Assembly: GCA_963971225.1 (NCBI GenBank)
Contig: OZ020267.1
Span: 123,001,891 to 123,065,890, forward strand
Reading direction: 5' to 3'
Source of the DNA: Melieria omissa
Lineage: Eukaryota > Arthropoda > Insecta > Diptera > Ulidiidae
Length of the DNA stretch: 64,000 nucleotides
Shown here: one piece after another, positions 11,065 through 23,032 of the stretch
Layout of the letters: every line of letters begins with the position of its first letter
Numbering within the stretch: position 1 is the stretch's first letter
Program-made: the position numbers and the translations under genes
Notes under the pieces: generated by a model
The model's input: the letters and a program-made list of their open reading frames with translations, nothing else
Told to the model about the DNA's origin: nothing
Databases searched by the model: none

Positions 11065-13408
11065 CCAAGTCGTAGATTTCTGCGAAATAGATAGTCTAAT
11101 GGGGGAACCGACATCCTTACTTTTGTTGGTACTGAAAAGTTTCTTATTGATTTTCTTGTATAAAAACGTTACCCGAGACACCCTGTTTTCAGAAGCACAT
11201 GCTTTTCTTCCAACATGTTGCAACACACTCAACCACATCGAACCAAACAAATCCATCAAATTCCAGCACCACGAACATCGACAGCGTAGCACCATTCGTT
11301 CGAATGGTCCTAAGCAGCAACAACATTGACGCAACATTGCACAAGAAACAACCCTTGTTAGCGAATATCGTCCGTCAGTCACCAACCCCATCGTCATCAT
11401 CAAGTAATCGTCAAGCCCGCTTCCAACATGGTCATCATCACCGCCATCATCAGCAAGTCAACGTGATTAGTGCCCTTCAAACGCTCACGCAACATGCAGC
11501 AACGGTCGCTCCACATGGCCAGCAACTTGCAACATTTTTGGCGCGCAACACAAAACGAACTCAAACTCCAACGCAAACGCAATTTCCTTTCGAGTGCGCA
11601 GAAGAAAGAATTCCAAGTCGCTCGGCCGTTCAGCGCAACGAAGGTAAACACACACGAGCAAGTCTACGCTGCAGCAGCAACAGGAACAGCAGCAACAGCA
11701 GCAGACACTGAAGCCGCACCAGCAACGCAACAAGACGCAGCAACGCAACAACGACGGCCAACAGAGTCGCTGGTCGTGTGCCGCGTGCTGCCTGCTGCCT
11801 GCCAGACGAAACGAAAACGAAAACAACAACATCAGTCGAGCGACGAACGAGTACGACGGTGAACGTGCGTGCGGACGTGATTGATAAAAGGCGACTGGCA
11901 GCTATCGTCTATTTGGCAATAAGCCCAGCAGGGCAACAGTGCGGTTTCCGTTTGAGACGCGATTGCAAGCAGGAAGCAAGGACACCCAACTGAAATTGTA
12001 ACGGTTCAGCATTAAAGTGCACAACGCGCGTCCGTGAATGGTGAGAACGCAGCCGGTGTGCGCGCCATTTCGTTGCCGAGGCTCGTGGTAAACGGTTCAA
12101 TGCTCAAATTGCACGGATTGCAACAGCAACAGTCGAACTAGCCGCAACGTCAACAGCGCCGACAACAACAACAAGCAGCAACGAACTACAAAGTGCGCCG
12201 CTCGAAGCGCTTGATCGATGGAGACGGACGATAGTTTTGGATAAATGTTGGCCTAAATGCCTGCGAGTCAGTGGATGTGTGGCTAAATGGACGCGGTACT
12301 CAGCTGTGTTGGTGGTTGCCGTGCGTCGTCGTTGTCGTGGTCGTTGCTGTTGTGGCCGGTTGGCCGGATGGATGGATGCGGCGCGACGAATTGCTCGTAA
12401 GCAGCGGAACGCAACGCAACGCAGCGCCAACGTCAACGTACGAACGAGTTTTTAGTGCGCGTTTGTCTGTCTGCCTGTCTGGCTGGCTGGCGGCCTTTTG
12501 ATGTTTGCGAGCACGAGATCGACCAGCGGCGGTCGATTCGAAGACAAAGTGCGCACCGCCACCAAACGCACATCTGCACCGTGCACTGTGAATACAACAA
12601 TAACAGCAGCAACAACACAAACAAGCGCAAAAAGTGAAGACTCAAAAAAGTGAACAGCTAACCAGAAAGATTCATCGGCAACGAAGCAAAGTGAAAAGAA
12701 TCGTAGCAAGTTTGAGATTAAACGCTTCTAAGAAACGGGGCAAGTGCACGCGAGAGAATCGAAGGCACTTCACAAACTCGACGGTCCGAGAACGCGCGAC
12801 TGACAGACAGACGGTGCGCGTAACTTGAAATTGTGTCAAATTGCAAAACGAAAAGTATTACAACCAAAACACATTTTTACAATTACACTTAATCAAACAT
12901 AACCCCACTTCGCAAGTCACAAGCAAAGTAAAACAAATCTCACACAACTTAATTGTATGTAGTTGTAAGTGAAGCGCGTCTAAAACTAAACTCAACCAAT
13001 TACATCGTAAGCCCATCTTTATACTCCAACTAGCGTCTTTTATATATTTGAACATAAGCGTAGTCGTAGTAATTTATTAACCAACGAAACAAACAAAACA
13101 CGAAGCAAACAACAACAACAGCAACGCCAGCAAATAAACGAAAATATAGTTTACAATTACATAGGCACCCTCCAAGCAAACACGGTAGCAAGTACTTAAA
13201 ACAATTTTTACAACAACTCAACAACAACATTTCTACAGAGGCAACATAGCAATCAATCGAACCGTCTCTCCAAAAACTTAAAGAAACCATTGATAAAGCG
13301 AGTGAAATCTGTGGAGTATTTCAGTAACGCCAAAAAGTAGACATATTAGTAGTTCACTATATAACCCCGATATATCCACAATCTGCACAACCTGCGAAAT
13401 TATCAGAA
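11065..13408 (+). promoter_or_regulatory. probable promoter and 5' UTR of the host gene
   Basis: The plus strand is rich in CAA, CAG and AAC triplets (11640-11760, 12120-12190, 12590-12630, 13080-13130) and in short upstream ATGs. This is the usual look of long 5' leaders of developmental and neural genes in flies. It leads without a recognised TE into the signal-peptide exon at 13409. Long frames such as 11199-11711 are Gln/Asn/Ser strings created by the triplets and are not taken as protein. The transcription start and any leader introns cannot be placed from sequence alone. Confidence 0.45.
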
Positions 13409-14082
13409 ATGCATCTACTGTGGATCTTCATTGTCGTAACGCTGTCGTTGCGCCACCTTCAGCTCATACACTGCAGCGATCTGGAAATGCTGGGCAGCCA
13501 TAGCCACAGCCACAGTCACAGCGGCAGCAGTAGCGGCGGCGGCGGCGTTGGCAGCGGCGTTAGTGGCGGCACTAGCGGTCTAGCAGCCGCTGGCAGCGCC
13601 GGCATCATCCATACCGGCCAAGGCGTACCCAATGTCAACAATCTGGCCGGCCTGAACGTCAACAGCAGCATGCTGAGTACCATTCTCGGCGCTGGTCTTG
13701 GCAACGGCGGCGGCACCATGGGCGCGGCGGTTAACCACGGCGGCGGACACAGTGGCCTGAGTGGCGGTGGCGGCAACGGTGGCACAATGTCGGCTGCTGG
13801 CGGTATCGGAAGCGGCGGCATGATTGGCGGCGGTGGCGGTGGTGGAATGGCCGCGCACGGTGGCGTGCACTCACATGGCGGCCATGCTCATGGACATGCA
13901 CTGGCCGGCCTGGCTGGTTTGGGCGTTGTTGTGCAAGGCACTAATGGTATCGGCGCTGGCGTAGGCGGCGGCGGTCCTGGCATGGGTGGGGGACGCCTCA
14001 TACATTCGCGCATGGGCTCCGATGTGAGTGGTGGCATGGATGGCGGCTTGGATCGCGGTGGCGGAGGACAGAGTCAATACTA
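13409..14082 (+). CDS. first coding exon, secreted/membrane protein with Gly/His-rich N-terminus
   Basis: The start ATG at 13409 sits in good context (agaaATGc). It is followed by a classic signal peptide: LLWIFIVVTLSL as the hydrophobic core and likely cleavage around residues 22-23 (HCS/D). Next come an HSHSHSHS run (residues 31-38), long Gly/Ser tracts (41-140) and a second His-rich patch near 146-164. The last codons are QSQY then TA, and the apparent TAG is completed by the G of a strong donor (TA|GTAAGT). The coding sequence should therefore continue in a later exon, outside the recognised part of this window. The product should enter the secretory pathway. The low-complexity stretch gives no family name, so I assign no gene symbol. 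It is the only convincing host coding exon here. Confidence 0.7.
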
Positions 14083-14088
14083 GTAAGT
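14083..14088 (+). other. splice donor overlapping an apparent stop codon
   Basis: GTAAGT directly follows CAATACTA. The T and A of the in-frame TAG belong to the exon and the G to the intron, so splicing would remove the stop. Six of six intronic donor bases match the consensus. Confidence 0.65.
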
Positions 14089-14316
14089 ACAACAACAACC
14101 AATGATTTCACTTGAAGATCTCTGGTCAGTGATTTATGCTGATGTCGAATTGTAATTTCATACGACTTTTATTCACGAAATCTAAATCTAATCGAAATAA
14201 AATAAACTTATTTACTATAGTTTGTAGTAAGTAATAAAATTTAAGATCATCTTAATATCTTAAAAAGATCCTAAATTGATTGAGAACAATGAATTTTATC
14301 AGACAACGCTCAACTT

Positions 14317-14483
14317 TAGTGGCGGATTCAGGGTGTAGTTTTGGGGGTTGAAACTTTACTTTAAACTTTAAAACTACATACAAATTAAAAAGCATTGTTG
14401 TTTTTGAATGGATTTCAAAAAATATTACAGAATTACTTTTTTAACCCCCGTCCATCCAAATAATTTTTCTGAATCCGTCCCTG
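14317..14483. mobile_element. hAT-type MITE
   Basis: The ends are TAGTGGCGGATTCAG and, from the right, CAGGGACGGATTCAG. They are bounded by the 8-bp direct repeat CTCAACTT at 14309-14316 and 14484-14491. An 8-bp duplication with a CAG..GGCGGATTC terminus is characteristic of hAT elements. At 167 bp it has no coding capacity. It is related to the host element at 52868-54093. Confidence 0.85.
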
Positions 14484-14491
14484 CTCAACTT

Positions 14492-14931
14492 CAAAGTCGT
14501 TGAAGACCAAAAACCTACGAGAGTTCCAGTTCCAAATCCAAACTTTGAAGACATTTAAGACACTAAAAGTAGAACAAAAAGCAAGGTTTTTTAAATTAAT
14601 TCAGAACAAGAGGGTTTCGTTGTACACAAGTTTGTTATAGGAAAGTTTAGCCGCATGATTTTTATATTTGAATCAAGGCTTCAGCAAAGCAACATCCATA
14701 AAGCTTGAAATTTACTATTAGTATTAGATTTTCTTATTAAAGATCTTCCTTTGTGCCTACACAGTCTGAAAAAGAGAAAGAAAAGAAAATTTTTTATCGA
14801 AATCTAAAGAAATTAAATAAGAACTTTAATAAGAAATTGAATAAGAACTGCTCAAAATTCGCATATTATCATCTGCTCAGTGGCAGACAAATCGTATATG
14901 CCGCCCGAGGCAAATCGCCAGAGATCCGCCC
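14492..14931. other. unassigned intronic sequence
   Basis: AT-rich sequence just inside the presumed first intron. No feature recognised. Confidence 0.45.
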
Positions 14932-14991
14932 TTAACCTTCACACTGTCACTATTAACATATCGCACACGCACAACAAAAGTGACACAGATT

Positions 14992-15560
14992 AGATTAGAT
15001 TAGATCTGGGATTCGGACAACACCTGTCCGAGACACTGCGTCCAAGTAATGAACTATTGTGTCATGTCCCTCTACGTTACTGGAGGAGTTCGTGTCCTCC
15101 AATGTTATCTAGGAATTCCTTTAGTTTCCTTAGATTCATTTCAGACAAATCTCTCGTCTGTATTATCTCCTTCCTTAATATTCGCTTTCTTGAGTGTATT
15201 AGGGCATTTGTATGCATTCGGTTATGATATGTTCAGAAGTCTCTTCCTCTTCCAAGCAAAATCTGCATAGCTCACTGTCCGTTAGTTCCAGACGCGCCCT
15301 ATGCATATTTAGCAGACAGTGTCCACTTAGCATCCCCGTCATGACCCTGAGCTCCTTTCTGCTTAGGTCAATTAGGTACTTAGATTTCCTTTCCGATATG
15401 TTAATATTTTTCTTTTCATCCGTTTTATAAAGACAGTTTTCATTTTTTGAGCTAAGTTGGGAAGCAAAAACGTAAAATAGACTGTGCTTAAGAGATTTTA
15501 GGTTTAAATGTGGAAGGGGGAAAAGGGATGAATGGGGTTTCAGCCCCAACAATGTGGGCG
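14992..15560 (-). pseudogene. jockey-like LINE 3' fragment (RNase H region)
   Basis: On the minus strand, 15552-15199 encodes a stretch with LSRKELRVMTGMLSGHC followed by a CRFCLEEEETSEHII zinc-binding-like motif. These are familiar from the C-terminal RNase H part of jockey-group LINE polyproteins. A one-base shift near 15200 moves the frame; it continues as ALIHSRKRILRKE to a TAA near 15073. After about 65 bp of 3' UTR the copy ends in a repeated TTAGA tail (14992-15007), the expected 3' terminus. The reverse transcriptase and 5' portion are missing, as in most 5'-truncated insertions. Confidence 0.7.
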
Positions 15561-15801
15561 AATTCGTTGCTTTTTTTTAAGAAATGCCATAAAAAATGCA
15601 TTTTCAAAGATATTCTCACAAAATTTTGTATTTAAGATTCTTAGGTAATTCCACATGACATATCCAAATTTGAACATTGAATTTTGAATATGTTAATTGT
15701 AACCAAAATAGGGTTAAAAATTTTCAATTGTAAAAAAAATATAGAAAAAATAAAATGTTTAGTTTTCTGATTACATATTTAGAAAGAGCTTTATAAAATG
15801 G

Positions 15802-16133
15802 GCAGCCGCCGTGGCTCAGTTGGTTAGTGCGCGGTCCAGCGAGTCGCATGCAGAGCGACGCAAGTTCGAATTCTGCATGTAGTAACACCTAAAAAAAAAA
15901 ATAACGGGAAACTCGTTTTCTCTTTCGGTGGCTGTCCTCTCAACTGGAAATGGCAAACCTCTGAGAGTAAAAATTGCCTATGAAAAAGCTCCCAACCTGC
16001 CGTTCGGAACCGGCATAAAACTGTAGGTCCCTTCCACCCGCGTACAAAATTCACACGCACAACACGGGTGGTTGCGGGAAGCTAGGCCTTAGTCTCGCGT
16101 AAGCGGGCTGTCGTGCCAATCAATTATTAATTA
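15802..16133 (+). mobile_element. tRNA-derived SINE, subfamily A, copy 1
   Basis: The head carries RNA polymerase III boxes: A box TGGCTCAGTTGG (15812 onward) and B-like box AGTTCGAATTC (about 15863). The body includes ggcaaacctctgagag and ends in an ATT-rich tail. The flanking duplication TTTATAAAATGG (15790-15801 and 16134-16145) is exact over 12 bp and proves retroposition. The element is 332 bp and depends on a LINE for mobility. Three related copies are at 23033, 52485 and 52977. Confidence 0.9.
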
Positions 16134-16250
16134 TTTATAAAATGGCCACTGAGCGAAGCCGCATGAAAATCGGACTTAAAACTAAAAAGTTATAGCAAAA
16201 TCAAAATTGAAATATTACACATATGTTAATAGTGACAGTGTGAAGGTTAA

Positions 16251-18898
16251 ATTTGTATATTAACATACTAATGAAAATTATCAACCACACGCGATCAAAA
16301 TCACAAATAAAAAAAATATAATTTTTTATTAAAAAAACTGACATAAAGTTACATATAATTTAAAATGGGCATTGAAATAATTTTGTGATTTGGAAATATT
16401 ACATTTTTTTCACGTTGCTGCCGCCCTAGGCGTTTGCCTCATAAGCCTCGTGCTTTGACCGCCACCGCATCTGCTGATTTGATTCAGAGTTGACTCCTTT
16501 TCTCTTGCCATGCAGTACCTACAGAATTTGGATGCCTATTAGAAATGGTCAGTTGTCGGACCTAGTAATGTGCGTCGCTGTAACTGAGTACATTCAAGGA
16601 AAGCTCAGAATCTAGTTGAATATATTTTAAGAGATGGTTGGCTAAAACTGGTAGCCCAGCCATCCCGTCTAACTCGTCTCTAACTGTCCTTATTGTTAAC
16701 CAAAGGACGAAGAAGATGTAATATTTGAATATAAATAGTTCAGTTTTATTTTAAAACGTTATTCCAAATACCAAAGTGTTGGCCGATCATTTGTGCTCAA
16801 GACTTTGTTTTTCTCTGTCGCAAAATTATCGCTTGTGAAAATTATTGCAATTCGATCTAATACGATCGTATTAAAGTTCTTTTGCTTAACTAACCGAAGC
16901 ATCAACATTGCATGTAAACATTAACCCCAATAAATTCGCAGTGCAATACAATTTCTCGATATTGTTTTCACGTTTTCTTCTCATTCTTGGCATTCGCCTC
17001 ATGTCTTGTGCAATTTGCAACTTGCAACTTTCAATCATTCGCATTAATGCGCAACAGTTCTGCGGCCAGTAAAGTGCGCAACGACCGCAATGGCGTCAAG
17101 TCGACGAAAGCGCATTTGATTAACTTAAACTCGATGCGGACTCGTTAGCATTAATTCACCCGCAGCAACCATGCCCACTCGCATGCGCGTTGCTTTTTTA
17201 TGATTATGCAATAATTGTGCGACCGTTTGAAGATCACATTTGAGATTCCATTGCTGGTGCTTTGCTTATTAATATTTTACGATTAATCAGAGCACTTGTT
17301 ATTGTCTGAAAGGGGAAATTGTGGCGAATTGCTTGATCAGCATGGAAAACGCTTCGGCGACGTATGAATGGATGCGCCAACACACAAAAAACGGGAGTCA
17401 AAGAAACGATCGTACATACTTTGTGTGTAGGTACAAGCCGACGGATGCACAAACGACTGGCAGCTCACTCACTCAGCGACCGACTTTCAGAGCAATCAAC
17501 ATCAAGACTGAAGTTGATGCGGCAGCGATCGTGCTCGAGACGCCAAGCGCAATGAAGATCGACACTGAAAGACGCTGAGACAGTCGGTTAAGTCAGAATG
17601 GGATATTTTCTTTTAGGACTAAATTCGCCAACTGTGCGTAACATAAGTTGATGCGAAAATAAATAAAAAGCGCGTTATCGGCATAGGAAATCGACTGTCG
17701 CACCGCACTGTGGCGCGGCGAGTGGCCGCCGATTGGCCAATAAACAAAACCGACCATACAAAGCTGCTCGAATCGCTTCTGGGCAATTCTTCAAAATCTG
17801 AAATTGACTCTGAATTGAAGCAAAAATATGCACATTGTAGCTTCTTGATCAGAGCGTTGCAAAACCGACTCATCCGTAAATGCGCACCGAGCATTGTCGA
17901 AAAGGACTAATGCCGTCGACAACGCTGCCAAATTGTCATTTCGATTGCCTACTCATAATTACTGAATGGGCAATATTGCTCACATTGCGCGTGGCATGTG
18001 ACGGCCCCCATTCCACATCCGCTCATTGTCACTTCTGCGCCCGTTTGCCCTGTCGCCCACCTACGCGCCGCCCTCGCTTCTGGCGCGCTTTTTTCGTATA
18101 CGGATTCGTTTTTTAATCCGAAAAATTGCACATTATTTACACTTTGCTGCAAGACAAATTTGTTCTCATCGCAAGTATTTGCCGCCGTCAGTGTGGCGTT
18201 GCGTGCACCCCAAATGTTCACTTGTTCGTTGGTGCGCTCGCTTGTTGGTTTGTTTGTTTGGCTTGTTACGCTGCGGCTGCCATTATTTGTCATTACATTC
18301 CGCATGCACCACGCGACCGCGCATCGGCCCACCCACCCGGGAAGAGTGCCGCCATCGCGGGCGGCGCGTGTGGTGGCTGGCGGAAAGCGGAAAACGCGGG
18401 TGCACGCGCTGACATTTTCATTCACATTCGTACGTACACACGCCAGGACGGACATATGGTGTGGATGGCTTGTTAAATGGATGGATGGATGGATAGACTT
18501 GCGCTAATATCGCAAATGCCAGGCGTACGCATGCGGAGGGTCGATTTTTATTGTTAAGCTGAACAAATGTTGATTTTGTAATTTGCGATGTAATTTTTTT
18601 TCTAATGAAAATGTGACCTGTGAATATTCAAACCACTGAATGAGTGCATGAGGACGAATGCAACTGTGTCGAGCCACACGTATGTCAAAATTTTTTTTCA
18701 ATTTATTGTGCAAGTAGAAGAATTTAAGATTAAACGAAAACTAATCTGAAAAGTCCGTGGAGTTAGTATCATTTTTAATATCAGTTACTGAAACATGAAA
18801 GTGAGAGTGTTGAAAGAATTCAGCTTCTAAAGATATACTTACAGTTTTTCCAAACCGTCTATCAGTTTTAATAAAAATAAAACGAATTTGTTTGAAGG
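16251..18898. other. unassigned intronic sequence
   Basis: Contains GC-richer blocks near 17.0-17.9 and 17.9-18.5 kb with overlapping open frames on both strands and a small GGAT repeat at 18477-18493. No domain, repeat family or RNA gene identified. Conserved regulatory sequence is possible but unproven. Confidence 0.45.
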
Positions 18899-18900
18899 TA

Positions 18901-20159
18901 CAGTCTGTCCAGCAGAAGCGTGATCGGCGTAACTTGGAAACTACTTGTCCGATTTGTTTCAAACAAACTGCATTTTATGCGTCTATAATATTTATTGTAC
19001 GCTATATTTGTAATAACAGTTATAGTCGCCGCCATTCGCTATTATGGCCTCAAACCTTCGACCCATACTTTGCGCTAAGTTCTGAACAAGTTGCCGAGGC
19101 AATCGACTCCAAATCAGGCGAATTTGTCTCGATAACGATTTTGCTGTCTATATAGTTTTTCATCTGAATTTTTGCTTTACTATTCCGTACATATTTTCTA
19201 TCGAGTTGGCATCAGGCGAGTGTGAGGGCCAATCTAACACCTCTACCCCATTTTGCTGTTTCCACTCAGAACACATTCAGCTGCGATGTTTGGGGTCGTC
19301 GTCTTCTTATATAATCCAAGAGAGTCCTCTTCTCCTGAACATCTTCGCATCTAAAGCTTTCTCATAAATTTTGTTCATCAAAACCGCGATCAAGTTGATG
19401 GTAATAACGAAAAGTCGCCCAAATTCTTTTACTGAGAAGTAGCCCCAAACATGGACCTTTACTGGGTCTTTAACAGTTCGTTGGAGCAATCGGTTGTTAG
19501 CGGTACACCAAGATCGATTTATGCTACTATTTGCCCAAAATTGGAATTCATCCGTGAATATTACATTATTCCAATTCCGATCTGAATTGGCATAAGCCCA
19601 GGCAAGCCGTTTTTGAACGTGTGATAATGAGAGCAACAGTTTTCTCAAAGAGCTCCGGTATTTACCGTCGTTAGATCTTAAACGCCCTCGAATCGTCTCT
19701 TTTGATATTTAAACACCACTTTTCTCTTAAACTGCTTTAGCTTTACGCAACAATAAGCCCGGCTTCGTCGTAAACAAATCAATTACTTTCTTGTCCTGTT
19801 TTGGAGAGGTATTTTCTTCAAGGCCCCGCCCAGCCAAATCGTTGATATTTTTTGCTTCCATATACCAATTCGTCCACCTTGTTACGAATGACTTCGACTT
19901 CTTCATATATTTTTATGCAGCTAAACCTGACATTTACGGCCCTCTAGGGTGTAGACAAAGTAATACGGTTTCAAGTGCCTCCTCTCACGTGGAACTCATC
20001 GTGTTAAAACTCTGTGTATTTTGTAATTGTTTCACGAAACTGACAATTTTTGCAGTGCGTATTACAAAAATGATGAGGCTACTTAGGAGCGTTCACATTT
20101 TTTTGATAACGGTACTTTAAGTGAAAATTTGGTCGATCACACTTCTACTGGACAGACTG
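18901..20159 (-). mobile_element. Tc1-type transposon
   Basis: Terminal repeats: CAGTCTGTCCAGCAGAAGCG at the left, and from the right CAGTCTGTCCAGTAGAAGTG, each continuing tgatcg. TA flanks both ends (18899-18900, 20160-20161). The 1259-bp length and the DD34E transposase remnant on the minus strand agree with the Tc1 family. Confidence 0.9.
19000..19690 (-). pseudogene. Tc1 transposase (DD34E), degraded
   Basis: The longest surviving frame (19648-19307) includes VQKRLAWA and NVIFTDEFQFW with the first catalytic Asp. The next part is shifted by stops but still reads QEDDDPKHRS (second Asp) and SPDANSIENMYGIVKQKF (catalytic Glu). I count 34 residues between them, counting one stop as a residue. 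The N-terminal paired-type DNA-binding region is barely recognisable. Several stops and frameshifts make this copy inactive. Confidence 0.8.
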
Positions 20160-20161
20160 TA

Positions 20162-21230
20162 TATAAACTCAAAAATGCTTCATTAATTTTATTAATATGC
20201 ATCTTACGCAACAATTGAACACACCTCACTCATTTTCTTGTCAGTTCTTGATTAAATACTCACCCAATACTGACCCAAGTTTCAATACCATCTACCTTGC
20301 TGCTTTAGCTCTTTGACGGACAAACGAGTCTAGTTGGATCAATTCTCAAAATGTGCTTCTCTTACATCGGAAAAGTTTTCTTAGGGCATCACAAAGAGCC
20401 AATAAATTATGGGTAACACCAGGGCAGCTCAATGAAGCGAACAGAACAACTGTAGTCAAGAATTACCAGGTAGCAACAAACGCTAACAATCGCCCACTGT
20501 CTGACATTGTATTCCGCGTCAGCACGTTGTGCCCAAAGTTCCCCGCAATGGAGGAAAAGTAGGAGCTGGTTGAGTGTGTCGGACATGTGTAAATCACAGA
20601 CTAATCTCAATTAAGTAGCTTAGCTGACGGACAAATCAAAAGTATGGAATTACTCGTGGTAAAAGAAGGACAGCAACTACTGCACAGTAGAGACCAGTTG
20701 CAATGTGCAAGAATCGGCATTGCATTTGTGTTTGTAGTAAACTAACCGGAGCTCATCTCAATTTCCAAACGAAGAGAATGTCAATAAATTACATAGGTAT
20801 GTACATCTGTCGTCGGTTCAGAAAAAACTGTCATCGACACAATAAGACCGTTTACAATTTATTTTACGATACTCGACGTGGCGTTGTCAGCGCCACAAAA
20901 GAGACACATAAACTCTGCCCAGCACAAGAAAATGAAAGGCAGACTCGCACTTACAGGCAAAGTGGTTAAAGGTTAAATGAAAATGAAATTGCGGACAACA
21001 TGTGCGAAAGCACTCAGCGGGTATGACGGGGACGGCCAGCGATAATTGCAGCTGTATGTGAATGTTATAAATTTAAAACTCGAATACAATGACAGTTTTT
21101 CAATAAATCAAAACGACATAAATGATTCAGCTTGTGGATAAATGCAGCGATCGCGAGTTGACTATTTGGTGACTGGAGTGAATCTCTGCTCGAAGGACAC
21201 AAACTATTATTTACAATGCAGTTGTATGTA
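20162..21230. other. unassigned intronic sequence
   Basis: No element ends, coding domains or RNA structures recognised between the Tc1 and mariner insertions. Confidence 0.45.
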
Positions 21231-21232
21231 TA

Positions 21233-22461
21233 ACACTTCGTTCAATAATGTGTGTGACTGACACATAGATGGCGGCACTAATACTAAATCAATATTTTTT
21301 TCGAAATTGTGAACCTTTTTAGGCTTACTGTCAAAATTATATGTCAATCCGACCATTAGTTTACAAGTTACAGTGCTTTAAGTGACACTACTTTTGAGTT
21401 TTAAAAAAAATGAATTCAAAGCAATTCCGTGTGCTGATTTATCATTGTTTTTTAATGAAAAAAAATACTGTTCAATGCCAGGAATGGCTTGAAAAACATT
21501 ATTCGGACTCTGCTCCATCAAAAAGAACCATTTGTTATTGGTATGCCGAATTCAAACGTGGTCGTACAGACACCGATGACATTCCATCTACTGGACGGCC
21601 AAATGACGCTGTTATTCCGGAAAACGTTGAAAAAACACTGAAAATCATTATGTCCGACCGTAAAGTGAAAGTGAGGGAGATTGCTGACATTCTAAAGATA
21701 TCAGCAGGCAGTGTACACACCATAATACACGAACATTTGGTTATGAAAAAGGTGTTTTCGAAATGGGTGTCGCGTTTGCTCACACCGGAGCAAAAAAAAC
21801 AACGAATCGATGATTCAAAGAGCTGTTTGGACATGTTTACGCGCAATAAGTCGGAGTTTTTGCGTCGGTACATCACAATGGATGAAACATGGATCCACCA
21901 TTTCACTCCAGAGTCAAATCGGCAGTCTGCTGAGAGATGGCGTCAGTATTTTGGGATGTGCACGGAATAATATTCATCGACTATCTTGAGAAAGGGAAAA
22001 CAATCAATAGCGACTATTATATAGCGTTGTTGGAACGTTTGAAAGAAGAAATCGCGATTAAGCGGCCCCATATGAAGAAGAAAAAAGTGTTGTTTCACCA
22101 AGACAATGCACCGTGTCACAAGTCGATGAAAACGATGGCAAAAATGCATGAATTGGGCTTCGAATTGCTTCCTCATGCCCCGTATTCTCCAGATCTGGCC
22201 CCCAGCGACTACTGGCTCTTCGCAGACCTCAAAAAGATGCTCCGTGGTAAGAGATTTGGCTCAAATGATGAAGTAATCGCCGAAACTAACGCCTATTTTG
22301 AAGGCAAAAAAAATCGTTCTACAAAGGCGGTATCGAAAGATTGGAAAAGCGTTGGAATGATTGTATCTCCCTAAAAGGGGACTATGTTGATGAATAAAAC
22401 CGAATTTTGGCAACAAAATTTTTTTTAATTAGTTAGTCACACACATTATTGAACGAAGTGT
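21233..22461 (+). mobile_element. mariner element (DD34D)
   Basis: Inverted ends ACACTTCGTTCAATAATGTG at the left and the same sequence on the other strand at the right (22442-22461), both continuing tgtgact. TA duplications at 21231-21232 and 22462-22463. At 1229 bp it lacks only a short internal segment compared with a full mariner. The transposase resembles the mellifera-type branch; the subfamily is from memory. Confidence 0.9.
21410..22397 (+). pseudogene. mariner transposase, deletion and frameshift
   Basis: DDE/D cut-and-paste transposase. The N-terminal part (21410-21950) has the helix-turn-helix region, the TGRP segment (near 21595), a WVSRLLTPEQK linker and MDETWIHHF with the first Asp. 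After FTPESNRQSAE roughly 20 expected residues are missing. The frame shifts and resumes at MASVFWDVHG (21937), continuing through HQDNAPCH (second Asp) and SPDLAPSDYWLF (third Asp, 34 residues later). A one-base shift in the A run at about 22306-22313 moves the tail into another frame, which ends at TAA 22395-22397. No single product would carry all domains. Confidence 0.85.
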
Positions 22462-22529
22462 TATGTATTATAACCTCATTGAATGTATATGGATGTTTTT
22501 CCAATGTTAATTCATGGGTGGATCTTACT

Positions 22530-22998
22530 TAAGAATTACGTAATCATTAGACCCTCGGCCTAACGATCTTATTTCTACCAAGTGTAATGAGCTACTTAGT
22601 TTAACGACTACTTAAGGAATTTCCACACCATATGTTAATCCATGGCGCCCCTTTAAATCTTCCCTCGGAGTGAACTTCGAAAAAGGCTCTTTTACACTCA
22701 TGCAGTCATGGGCCCTCAGAAGTTTGTTCCTACTCCGTACTTCTAAGGCATTATTTACAGCGTATTAAAGAAGGATATGCTCTTGAGGACTCTCTCTGGT
22801 AATACGTCCGCATTGTAGAGGTGTCCGTTGAGCCTGCAATACCCAGTGAGGACATGTGTTCAAATTCTGATACTGTTTTTGCTTAAATTCAGAACTTTGC
22901 TGGTTGGCTTCGGACTAAACTCTCCCAGGAGTAGCTTGACTTGTCTGAGTCCCTCGCTTTTCCAGTTCAATGCTCTACTGGTCCGCTCATCCCTTCTT
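22530..22998 (-). pseudogene. jockey-like LINE fragment 1
   Basis: Minus-strand translation from 22998 gives RDERTSRALNW, VKLLLGEFSPKPTSKVLNL and LTGYCRLNGHL, which fit the RNase H end of jockey-group LINEs. One stop interrupts it. The downstream 3' part (to about 22530) is non-coding. A second copy of the same segment lies at 23350-23508 beyond a SINE. The outer boundary is approximate. Confidence 0.6.
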
Positions 22999-23032
22999 AG
23001 TTCCTCCAATAATGTATAGAATGGGGTCTAAG

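Larger units (their letters stand above)
14936..16246. mobile_element. TTAA-flanked element with 26-bp perfect TIRs, carrying nested inserts
   Basis: The left terminal repeat (14936-14961, starting CCTTCACACTGTCAC) is exactly the reverse complement of 16221-16246. TTAA lies outside both (14932-14935, 16247-16250). The interior contains a jockey-like LINE piece (about 14992-15560) and a complete SINE (15802-16133, with its own 12-bp duplication). No transposase of its own is visible. TTAA target and C-starting TIRs suggest a piggyBac-type non-autonomous element. Confidence 0.8.

Noticed and set aside
11199..11711. 170-codon Gln/Asn/Ser-rich frame before the host exon
   Set aside because: Composed of CAA/CAG/AAC triplet runs that are open in several frames; no domain and better explained as 5' UTR.
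13516..13870. Pro-rich and Ala/Thr-rich minus frames opposite the first exon
   Set aside because: Complementary readings of Gly/Ser/His codon repeats; the plus frame has the start context, signal peptide and donor.
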